Below, piece after piece: positions 1-4,904 of a DNA stretch of 8,834 bases. Source of the stretch: JAWXCH01 sp034440595 (GTDB lineage: Bacteria > Planctomycetota > Planctomycetia > Pirellulales > JALHPA01); contig JAWXCH010000287.1 of the NCBI GenBank assembly GCA_034440595.1, positions 1-8,834 on the forward strand, in the 5' to 3' direction. Below the pieces are notes generated by a model that was not told the DNA's origin, ran no database searches, and was given only the letters and a program-made list of their open reading frames with translations. Position 1 is the first letter of the stretch. The number at the start of each line of letters is the position of its first letter. A program made the position numbers and the translations under genes.

Positions 1-243
1 ACGGTCGTCGCGGTGCCACAGATCAGCAGTGCGGTCGTTGTAAACCAACAAGTGGCGACGGGCCTATACGCCCCACAAGTAATCACCTATGCCGCACCTC
101 TGATTGTCACACCGATTCTGACGCCACTACAGGTGCATCAACAACAAATTGTCGTACAACAGCGCGCAGTACGCGTACGCAACGTCCCTCGCGTACGCCA
201 AAACCGTATCATCGTCCGGCAGCGAACCGTCGTGCAGCATTAA
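1..243 (+). CDS. C-terminal part of a Q/V/R-rich low-complexity protein (5' end outside window)
   Basis: The frame is open from base 1 and ends at TAA 241-243. The first visible codons read TVVAVPQISSAVVV, so the methionine-like GTG at 13 is probably internal and the gene begins upstream. The visible 80 residues are dominated by Val, Gln, Ile and Pro, then turn strongly basic over the last 30 (repeated Arg-Val and Gln-Arg pairs such as RVRNVPRVRQNR). No cysteine, no membrane span and no catalytic motif is visible. I do not recognise a family. The basic, Gln-rich tail could bind nucleic acid or a surface polymer, but that is speculation. It is on the same strand as the packaging genes, with a 220-bp gap before the next gene, so operon membership is uncertain. 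Confidence 0.6.
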   Translation, partial: TVVAVPQISSAVVVNQQVATGLYAPQVITYAAPLIVTPILTPLQVHQQQIVVQQRAVRVRNVPRVRQNRIIVRQRTVVQH

Positions 244-291
244 CGGGCGCTGGCTATGCGGTCAAGTAGTGTTGAAACTGCGACTACGCGA

Positions 292-343
292 CTCTGCAAC
301 GTACACGGAATCGCTGAATTGCATCAACGCGATTCGTGCAGAG
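292..343 (+). repeat. Imperfect long hairpin
   Basis: CTCTGCA (292-298) can pair with TGCAGAG (337-343), and AATCGC (309-314) with GCGATT (329-334). An asymmetric internal loop separates the two helices. It directly abuts the repeat at 344-400, so the two may form one structured spacer downstream of the first gene. No T-run follows, so a classical intrinsic terminator is not supported. Confidence 0.35.
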
Positions 344-400
344 TACGCCGAAGGCGTTCCATACCAAAGCTTAGGGTCGCTGCGCAGCAGCGCACCCTAG
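344..400 (+). repeat. Dispersed two-hairpin repeat, copy A
   Basis: The element opens with TACGCCGAAGGCGTT, itself a small hairpin (ACGCC-GAA-GGCGT). It ends in a longer hairpin: TAGGGT 372-377 plus CGCTGC 378-383, loop GCA, then GCAGCG 387-392, bulged C393 and ACCCTA 394-399. A second copy with the same architecture lies at 4719-4770. This copy sits between the first gene and the small gene at 464. Confidence 0.7.
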
Positions 401-452
401 GTTAGCTTGCTCACCGACGGGGACCATGTGTAAAGCGTTCCATTACATCAAC

Positions 453-457
453 AGGAG
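453..457 (+). promoter_or_regulatory. Ribosome binding site of the 49-aa gene
   Basis: AGGAG lies six bases before the ATG at 464. The stretch GGAGATATCCATGA (454-467) matches the leader of the portal gene, GGAGATAGCCATGA (4895-4908), at 13 of 14 positions. This site is the main reason to accept the short gene. Confidence 0.7.
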
Positions 458-463
458 ATATCC

Positions 464-613
464 ATGAGCAAACCAAGAGACGACTTGCCAACCGAGATCG
501 ACATACCGGAGTTACATCAGGTCGTTGTCCAATGCCACAACGAGGCACAGCAGCGGTCGTTGTATGAACGCCTGAAGGAAGAAGGCTACAAGTGTCGGTT
601 ATTGATGCTGTAG
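464..613 (+). CDS. Small 49-aa conserved-looking protein
   Basis: The ATG at 464 opens a 49-codon frame ending at TAG 611-613, led by a well-placed AGGAG. The product starts MSKPRDDLPTEIDIPELHQV and continues through VVVQCHNEAQQRSLYERLKE to a tail GYKCRLLML. The middle predicts a beta strand (VVVQC), a charged helix (EAQQRSLYERLKEEG) and a second strand (YKCRLLML), so it could be a compact beta-alpha-beta domain with two cysteines. From memory, similar short proteins occur beside ABC-ATPase/GNAT and terminase genes in planctomycetes, but I cannot verify that here and know no function. It is 155 bp upstream of the ABC-GNAT gene on the same strand. A role as an adaptor or DNA-contact subunit for the module would be inference only. 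Confidence 0.72.
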   Translation: MSKPRDDLPTEIDIPELHQVVVQCHNEAQQRSLYERLKEEGYKCRLLML

Positions 614-628
614 GTGGTGTGCTTACTG

Positions 629-654
629 TTGCCTTTCACTCCGTGAAAGAGCAA
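629..654 (+). repeat. CTTTCAC-TCC-GTGAAAG hairpin repeat, copy 1
   Basis: TTGC (629-632) and CTTTCAC (633-639) pair with GTGAAAG (643-649) and GCAA (651-654) around a TCC loop, with A650 bulged. This gives 11 pairs. The surrounding 35 bases (621-655) recur with one mismatch at 4441-4475. In both places the repeat starts within 8 bases after a stop codon (small gene; terminase large subunit), so it could act as a 3'-end hairpin, although no T-run follows. Confidence 0.75.
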
Positions 655-703
655 TTGAGCTGCAAATAAGCTCTGATCTGTCCGAGCGGATTCTGAAAGT
701 AAA

Positions 704-729
704 CTGCTATTTCGCGGAGCGAAATGCAA
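704..729 (-). repeat. Same hairpin family, inverted copy
   Basis: Read on the minus strand this matches the copy at 629-654 but with ATTTCGC-TCC-GCGAAAT as the stem. Two pairs of the central stem differ, and in each case both partners changed (C-G to A-T and A-T to G-C), so pairing is kept. The single bulged base before the outer GCA is also kept. With the copy at 629-654 it forms an inverted pair about 50 bp apart. Confidence 0.7.
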
Positions 730-756
730 CGGTGTGCGGAGCGAAATGCAACGGTG
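714..756 (+). repeat. Tandem 21-bp direct repeat
   Basis: Two identical 21-base units, 714-734 and 736-756, are separated by a single T. Each begins GCGGAGCGAAATGC and ends AACGGTG. The first unit overlaps the inverted hairpin at 704-729, so the second looks like a partial duplication of that element. The final GGTGGA (753-758) may serve as a weak ribosome binding site for the gene at 769. Confidence 0.85.
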
Positions 757-768
757 GAATACTAAACA

Positions 769-1923
769 ATGCCAATGATCGACTTCACCGTAAGCTGCCC
801 CATCCACGATTCATTCCGCGTGCAGCAAGTCGCCGGAATGTTCGATGTACCGTTCAGCGAGCGTGCCAGCCGACGATTGACGTTGGAGATTCCTGAACTA
901 ACGGATTCGCCGGACGGAAACCCGTGGCATATCGGCCTGATCGTCGGGCCATCCGGCAGCGGTAAGAGCACATTGGCACGGCATCTGTTTGGTGATGCCG
1001 TAGCAGTGACCGAAGCGGCAATACAAAGCTGGCCGCGCGATCGCGCAGTCATCGATGGCTTTGGCGAACTATCAACACGCCAGATCGTCTGCCTACTCAC
1101 AGCCGTTGGTTTCAGCTCACCCCCAGACTGGATCAAGCCATACCACGTCCTCAGCACCGGGCAGCAGTTTCGCTGCAACCTGGCCAGAGCACTATCACAG
1201 CAAAACGACCTGGTGGTGTTCGACGAATTCACCAGCGTCGTCGATCGGAAGGTGGCACAGATCGGCTCGCTGGCCGTAGCCAACAGCATGCGAACTGGTC
1301 GAATTGCCGGCAACTTTGTCGCCGTCAGTTGCCACTACGATATCGAACCGTGGCTCTCTCCCGATTGGACGATCGATCTGGCGACGCGGCAGTTCCACTG
1401 GAGGCGGCTTCGGCGACCAGCCATCGAGTTGCAGATCCATCGCTGCAGCGCTGCGGCGTGGGGAATGTTTAGCACGCATCACTATTTGAGCACACAGCTC
1501 AACCCAATGGCGCGATGTTATTTGGCCACCTGGAACGATATGCCGGTTGCGTTTTGTGCAACACTGCCAGCAATTGGCCGACAACGCCGGTGGAGGATCA
1601 CGCGGTTGGTCACGTTGCCAGATTATCAAGGAATCGGCATCGGAATGCATGTGGCTGCTGCGGTTGCACAGCTATATCGCCAACAAGGACTGCGAATGAG
1701 CATGACCGCCAGTCACCCATCCGTCGTGGCGCATTGTCGGCGTTCACATGAATGGCGTGCCGTGAGAATCAAGCGCAGCGGTTCGCCTCGAAACAAAAAC
1801 TTTCGCACCGGGTACAGCGGCAGCCCCGGCCGCTGCGTGGTGTCGTTTGAGTATGTCGATCATAGTAGCCATATTGCTCCGCAAGATGGAACAGTGAGGA
1901 ATGAGCGTCCGGTTCGAAAGTAG
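769..1923 (+). CDS. ABC-type ATPase fused to a GNAT acetyltransferase domain
   Basis: The 384-aa protein joins two domains. The N-terminal ABC ATPase has Walker A GPSGSGKST (60-68), ABC signature LSTGQ (128-132), Walker B LVVFDE (148-153) with the catalytic Glu, a D-loop SVVD and a switch histidine in SCHYD (H189). A GNAT fold follows from about 220, with the acetyl-CoA loop in LVTLPDYQGIGIG (280-292; QGIGIG fits the Q/R-x-x-G-x-G/A rule). There are no membrane spans, so it is a soluble ATPase and not a transporter. ATP-driven conformational change coupled to acetylation of a protein or nucleobase is the family-level inference; the substrate is unknown. The ATG at 769 is used; an ATG at 775 is the alternative, and the ribosome site is weak for both. 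The gene precedes the terminase genes, suggesting a role in DNA packaging or its control. The basic tail (ERPVRK) is encoded partly by a sequence repeated at 2025-2035. Confidence 0.85.
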   Translation: MPMIDFTVSCPIHDSFRVQQVAGMFDVPFSERASRRLTLEIPELTDSPDGNPWHIGLIVGPSGSGKSTLARHLFGDAVAVTEAAIQSWPRDRAVIDGFGELSTRQIVCLLTAVGFSSPPDWIKPYHVLSTGQQFRCNLARALSQQNDLVVFDEFTSVVDRKVAQIGSLAVANSMRTGRIAGNFVAVSCHYDIEPWLSPDWTIDLATRQFHWRRLRRPAIELQIHRCSAAAWGMFSTHHYLSTQLNPMARCYLATWNDMPVAFCATLPAIGRQRRWRITRLVTLPDYQGIGIGMHVAAAVAQLYRQQGLRMSMTASHPSVVAHCRRSHEWRAVRIKRSGSPRNKNFRTGYSGSPGRCVVSFEYVDHSSHIAPQDGTVRNERPVRK

Positions 1924-2010
1924 CAGTGTGCCATGTATTTGAAAGTCACTTGTATCAGAACAACGGGCCAGCGCCAGGTGGCTGATAGGATCCAAAGCGA
2001 ATACGCGATC

Positions 2011-2035
2011 AGCCGTAACGCGCTAGCGTCCGGTT
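2011..2035 (+). repeat. Intergenic repeat with CGCTAGCG palindrome
   Basis: The stretch from AGCCGTAACG to AGCGTCCGGTT contains the perfect 8-bp palindrome CGCTAGCG (2021-2028). Its last 11 bases, AGCGTCCGGTT, also occur at 1904-1914 inside the end of the ABC-GNAT gene. I recall similar sequences as a common intergenic repeat in planctomycetes, which I cannot check here. It fills part of the 182-bp gap before the terminase small-subunit gene; nothing else is evident in that gap. Confidence 0.45.
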
Positions 2036-2094
2036 GCTTACCTTCACGCGGACCACAACGCCTACGTTCGCAGCTCTCTCAATTGTCCACAGTC

Positions 2095-2100
2095 AGGTGA
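2095..2100 (+). promoter_or_regulatory. Ribosome binding site deciding the TerS-like start
   Basis: AGGTGA lies five bases before the ATG at 2106. The same frame is open from a TTG at 2034, but that codon has no such site and sits in a dispersed repeat, so 2106 is preferred. Confidence 0.6.
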
Positions 2101-2105
2101 ACGCA

Positions 2106-2552
2106 ATGCCAAGGCCTCGTCGCAAAGTGATACTGCCGGATATGCAGGATAAAATCTGCGCGATGCTCGCGGTCGGCGGGACGCTGTCGATGGCGGCGCA
2201 GTTCACCGGCTGCCATGTGGCCAGCATTCGTGCCGAACTGCGATATAACCCGGAATTTGCCGAGCGGTTAAAAAAGGCCGAACTTCGGAGCGAGATTGGA
2301 TTTCTGAAGTCAATACACGCCGCCGCTAACGACCAGCAGTGGCGTGCGGCAGCTTGGGCACTGGAGCGGCTCTTTCCCGATCGATATGCCAAACGCCCGC
2401 CGAGGACCGTTTCGCTGGACGAACTGACCGAGTTGACAAAACAAATTACGGAAGCCATTGTCTCAGAGGTGCCGGCCAAGCTCTATCGACAAAGATTACA
2501 GCAGCGGATCGAGGAACTGCTGAACACACTGCGAGCTTCTGCTGATACGTAG
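2106..2552 (+). CDS. Phage terminase small subunit-like HTH protein
   Basis: The 148-aa product begins MPRPRRKVILPD and carries a helix-turn-helix at about residues 14-45 (ICAMLAVGGTLSMAAQFTGC, then VASIRAELRYNPEFAERL). This is the pattern seen in phage terminase small subunits and related HTH proteins, where the recognition helix is followed by an xNPEF-type turn. The later WRAAAWALERLFPDRYAKR (79-97) also matches this group, where a Trp/Ala-rich helix precedes a basic segment. The C-terminus (103-142) is helical and may form a coiled coil for oligomerisation. Small subunits bind the packaging start site and pass DNA to the large subunit, whose gene begins about 270 bp downstream. The family call rests on motif style and position; a generic HTH protein remains possible. 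Confidence 0.72.
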   Translation: MPRPRRKVILPDMQDKICAMLAVGGTLSMAAQFTGCHVASIRAELRYNPEFAERLKKAELRSEIGFLKSIHAAANDQQWRAAAWALERLFPDRYAKRPPRTVSLDELTELTKQITEAIVSEVPAKLYRQRLQQRIEELLNTLRASADT

Positions 2553-2554
2553 CA

Positions 2555-2571
2555 GGCACCGTCTCGGTGCC
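2555..2571 (+). terminator. Hairpin just after the TerS-like stop codon
   Basis: GGCACCG (2555-2561), loop TCT and CGGTGCC (2565-2571) form a perfect 7-bp GC-rich stem three bases after the TAG. Only a short CTTT follows some bases later, so it is a weak intrinsic terminator candidate. It may equally stabilise the 3' end of the message or be a dispersed repeat. Confidence 0.4.
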
Positions 2572-2681
2572 CTAGCCTTTGCAAAGTGCGGACTGAATTC
2601 AAAAACGCATTTGAAACACAACGCCATCGCCGCGCCGGTAGCGCGCAGAGTGTACGAGGGCGCCGCGATGAACTTTGAAAG

Positions 2682-2735
2682 CCCTCACCCGACGCTGGGG
2701 CATCGACCTCTCCCGCAAGCGGGATAGGTGAAGTG
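2682..2735 (+). repeat. REP-like element, copy 1 (CCTCTCCCGC hairpin)
   Basis: The element starts CCCTCACCCG and contains CCTCTCCCGC-AA-GCGGGATAGG, a 10-bp stem with one mismatch, ending AGGTGAAGTG. Related copies are at 4537-4587 and 8232-8285. With the hairpin at 2555 and the repeat at 2768 it makes up most of the recognisable content of the gap between the TerS-like and TerL genes. Confidence 0.8.
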
Positions 2736-2767
2736 ACATGCACAATTAAACGTAACCCGTGACGAGG

Positions 2768-2787
2768 ACTGGCAGAGCCAGTGGCAC
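2768..2787 (+). repeat. 20-bp hairpin repeat ACTGGCAGAGCCAGTGGCAC
   Basis: ACTGGC-AGA-GCCAGT is a 6-bp stem with a 3-base loop, followed by GGCAC. The exact reverse complement occurs at 8158-8177. It overlaps the GTG at 2781, the farthest upstream start possible for the terminase large subunit, which makes that start suspect. Confidence 0.85.
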
Positions 2788-2819
2788 ACAGCAGAGAGCC
2801 TAGCCGCGTGTCACGCTAC

Positions 2820-4436
2820 ATGACGCTACGATCCATGCACAACAAACTTCACAGCTCGATGCCGGCGGTTGCCTCTTCAGTATTGCAAGAGCTGCTGGCC
2901 GGTCTACGTGCGGAATCGGCGAATGAAGCCTTGCCTGCCACTGCGAATGGATTGCTCGATTGGGGGCGCTACTACTTACCGCAGCACTTTCGTCGGCCTC
3001 CATCAAAGATGCATCTCTGGCTGGCCGAGCAACTTGACGCCATGCGATTTACTCACGGCATGAAGCTGAACGTCCTGGGTCCACGCGGGGGTGCGAAGTC
3101 GACGGTCGGCACGTTGGCGTTTGTGCTGCGCGCGGCGGTGCAGGGTGCGGAGCGATACATTTGGATCGTGTCGGATACGCGGCATCAGGCGGCGGGGCAT
3201 CTGGCGAACATTCGTGCTGAACTACTGGACAATCCACAGCTCGCAATCGATTATCCAGATGCAGTCGGTCAGGGACCAGTGTGGAGAAACGGTGCGATCA
3301 CGTTGAACAACGGGGTCACGATTGAGGCTTATGGAACGGGTCAGCGGATTCGTGGGCGGCGCCATCGTGCCAATCGGCCTACGCTGATAGTGTGTGACGA
3401 CTTGCAGAACGATTCGCACATGGAGTCCTCGGCCGCGCGCGAAAAGTCGCGCCGCTGGTTTCACGGTCTGCTGATGAAAGCTGGTACACATCGCACGAAT
3501 GTGCTGAACCTGGCCAACGCACTGCATCGCGAGGCGTTAGCACTAGAGCTACGGAGCAATCCTGGCTGGCTGTCGCAACGATTTCAAGCGATTGTGCGTT
3601 GGCCGGACGCGATGCACCTGTGGAGCGAGTGGGAGGCAATCTATACCGACGCTCAGCGGCCAAACTCATCGGCTGCGGCACGTGAATTCTTTGGCCTACA
3701 TCGCGCGGCGATGGAAGCCGGTTGCGAGTTGCTCTGGCCCGAAGAAGAGGATTTGTACACGCTGATGTGCATGCGTGTGGAGGGGGGCCGAACCACGTTT
3801 GAACGTGAGAAGCAGAATGTGCCGGTGAACCCGGACCTGTGCGAATGGCCCGAGGAGTACTTTGGGGACGACATTTGGTTCGAGCAGTGGCCGCAGCAGA
3901 GCGTGGCGCGTGTGATAGCGTTGGATCCGAGTAAGGGCAACGATGCGCGGCACGGCGACTACTCAGCCTATGTGATGCTGGCGGTAGACGCCAGCGGTGT
4001 GCTCTATATCGAAGCAGATCTGGCGCGTCGACCGACGCCGCAAATTGTGGCCGATGGAGTAGAACTGTGCCGACGGTTTACACCGCAGGTATTCGGCATG
4101 GAGGTCAACCAGTTTCAGCAACTGCTGGCGGATGATTTCGCTGCCGAACTTGCAAGGCAGGGAGTACTTTCGCTGCCGGTCGTGCCGATTGAGAACCATG
4201 TCGCCAAGCAGGTCCGCATTCGGCGGGTTGGTCCGTATCTATCTTCGCGTCGCATTCGGTTCTTGGCACGGTCACATAGCACGCGATTGCTTGTCGATCA
4301 ATTGCGTGACTTTCCGCTTGGTGCGCATGACGATGGACCTGACGCGCTCGAGATGGCGATTCGTATGGCGGGGGATCTGCTGTCGGCTGGGCGCTACAAC
4401 GACGGATTGGGAAATCGATTGAAGGTCGGGTATTGA
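2820..4436 (+). CDS. Phage terminase large subunit (ATPase and nuclease)
   Basis: This is the motor of a DNA-packaging machine: it hydrolyses ATP to pump DNA through a portal and cuts concatemers. Residues are numbered from the farthest upstream start, GTG 2781. The N-terminal ATPase has Walker A GPRGGAKST (100-108) and Walker B TLIVCDD (201-207). The C-terminal RNase H-like nuclease has Asp382 in ALDPSKG, Glu441 in GMEVNQF and the HDDGPDA motif (516-522), so all expected acidic residues are present. The full frame is 551 codons, a usual size for the family. The start is unclear: GTG 2781 lies in a dispersed repeat, and ATGs follow at 2820, 2835 and 2859, none with a good ribosome site. I chose 2820. 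The TerS-like gene lies upstream and the portal gene downstream. Identification is firm; whether it still packages DNA is unknown. Confidence 0.9.
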   Translation: MTLRSMHNKLHSSMPAVASSVLQELLAGLRAESANEALPATANGLLDWGRYYLPQHFRRPPSKMHLWLAEQLDAMRFTHGMKLNVLGPRGGAKSTVGTLAFVLRAAVQGAERYIWIVSDTRHQAAGHLANIRAELLDNPQLAIDYPDAVGQGPVWRNGAITLNNGVTIEAYGTGQRIRGRRHRANRPTLIVCDDLQNDSHMESSAAREKSRRWFHGLLMKAGTHRTNVLNLANALHREALALELRSNPGWLSQRFQAIVRWPDAMHLWSEWEAIYTDAQRPNSSAAAREFFGLHRAAMEAGCELLWPEEEDLYTLMCMRVEGGRTTFEREKQNVPVNPDLCEWPEEYFGDDIWFEQWPQQSVARVIALDPSKGNDARHGDYSAYVMLAVDASGVLYIEADLARRPTPQIVADGVELCRRFTPQVFGMEVNQFQQLLADDFAAELARQGVLSLPVVPIENHVAKQVRIRRVGPYLSSRRIRFLARSHSTRLLVDQLRDFPLGAHDDGPDALEMAIRMAGDLLSAGRYNDGLGNRLKVGY

Positions 4437-4448
4437 AGGCGCTTTCTG

Positions 4449-4474
4449 TTGCCTTTCACTCCGTGAAAGAGCAA
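4449..4474 (+). repeat. CTTTCAC-TCC-GTGAAAG hairpin repeat, copy 3
   Basis: This is identical to the hairpin at 629-654, including the bulged A (4470). The wider 4441-4475 segment differs from 621-655 at one base only. It starts five bases after the terminase large-subunit stop codon, consistent with a 3'-end hairpin or an insertion hot spot after genes. Confidence 0.8.
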
Positions 4475-4536
4475 TGGAGTGGTGCCGATTCCGCGGACAG
4501 ACGAGCAGTGAAAATATCGCGTTGCAACAATAGACA

Positions 4537-4587
4537 CTCTCACCCGCGGCTGATACCGCGACCTCTCCCGCAAGCGGGAGAGGTGAA
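4537..4587 (+). repeat. REP-like element, copy 2 (perfect stem)
   Basis: CCTCTCCCGC, AA, GCGGGAGAGG makes a perfect 10-bp stem. The preceding GCGGCTGATACCGCGA is shared with the copy at 8232-8285, where it forms a second small stem (GCGG/CCGC). This is the only copy of the three without a stem mismatch. Confidence 0.85.
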
Positions 4588-4607
4588 AAAGTTACGCGCC
4601 TTCACCA

Positions 4608-4688
4608 ACGCGCCAGCGAGGAGAACTATCAAGCCGCACCGCATGCGCGCGGACGCCGTGGCGATGTTAGCCGCGACGCGCCAGCGAG
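4608..4688 (+). repeat. Direct repeat ACGCGCCAGCGAG, two copies
   Basis: The 13-base sequence ACGCGCCAGCGAG occurs at 4608-4620 and again at 4676-4688, 68 bases apart in the same orientation. It resembles other GC-rich intergenic repeat cores in the window (ACGCGCTAGCG at 2018-2028). No function can be assigned. Confidence 0.6.
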
Positions 4689-4718
4689 AGACATAACCAA
4701 TTCCCATGATCCTTCAAC

Positions 4719-4770
4719 TACGCCGAAGGCGTTGCACACCACAGCCCAGGGTCGCGCAGCGCACCCTGGG
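4719..4770 (+). repeat. Dispersed two-hairpin repeat, copy B
   Basis: It opens with TACGCCGAAGGCGTT, identical to 344-358, and ends in CCCAGGGT 4745-4752, CGC, loop GCA, GCG, bulged C4762 and ACCCTGGG 4763-4770. The outer stem is two pairs longer than in copy A and the inner stem three pairs shorter, but the loop GCA and the bulged C are kept. Both copies lie upstream of genes with near-identical leaders. Confidence 0.75.
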
Positions 4771-4790
4771 TATACGATCCAAAATATCTT

Positions 4791-4867
4791 GTTACCGCGA
4801 AGCGGTTACACCAACCCCACTCAAATTCATTTTCAAATGTTCAAAAAACAAATGTACGCAACGTACA
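4791..4867 (+). promoter_or_regulatory. AT-rich leader with two small inverted repeats before the portal gene
   Basis: GTTACCGC-GAA-GCGGTTAC (4791-4809) pairs with one T-T mismatch, and TGTACG-CAA-CGTACA (4853-4867) pairs perfectly. The second ends 37 bases before the portal ATG and could be an operator or a leader hairpin. The stretch between them is markedly AT-rich compared with its surroundings. No convincing -35/-10 pair with normal spacing was found, so a promoter here is only a possibility. Confidence 0.3.
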
Positions 4868-4894
4868 CAACGCACCTCACAACCACCAATAACC

Positions 4895-4898
4895 GGAG
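4895..4898 (+). promoter_or_regulatory. Ribosome binding site of the portal gene
   Basis: GGAG lies six bases before the ATG at 4905, in the leader GGAGATAGCCATGA that nearly matches the small gene's leader at 454-467. Confidence 0.65.
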
Positions 4899-4904
4899 AT
4901 AGCC

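Larger units (their letters stand above)
4437..4904. other. 468-bp repeat-rich spacer between TerL and portal
   Basis: No convincing gene is present. In order it holds the CTTTCAC hairpin repeat (4449-4474), a REP-like element (4537-4587), two copies of ACGCGCCAGCGAG (4608-4620 and 4676-4688), the two-hairpin repeat copy B (4719-4770), and an AT-rich stretch (about 4771-4870) with two short hairpins leading to the portal ribosome site. An open frame at 4433-4696 runs straight through the repeats and is not credited. Confidence 0.7.

Noticed and set aside
149..400. 83-codon open frame overlapping the end of the first gene
   Set aside because: It overlaps the low-complexity gene in another frame and ends within the dispersed repeat hairpin; there is no ribosome site and the composition is not protein-like.
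762..1313. 183-codon minus-strand open frame opposite the ABC-GNAT gene
   Set aside because: It is antisense to the clear ATPase motifs and shows no recognisable domain; long antisense frames are expected in GC-rich coding DNA.
2034..2105. TTG start extending the TerS-like protein by 24 residues
   Set aside because: It begins in a dispersed repeat and lacks a ribosome site, whereas ATG 2106 has AGGTGA at good spacing.
4433..4696. 87-codon open frame after the terminase gene
   Set aside because: It spans two dispersed hairpin repeats, overlaps the TerL stop and encodes no recognisable sequence.
344..4770. Repeated sequences considered as prophage attachment sites or a CRISPR array
   Set aside because: The repeats are self-complementary hairpins dispersed in gaps, not equally spaced with unique spacers, and no tRNA or integrase is nearby.
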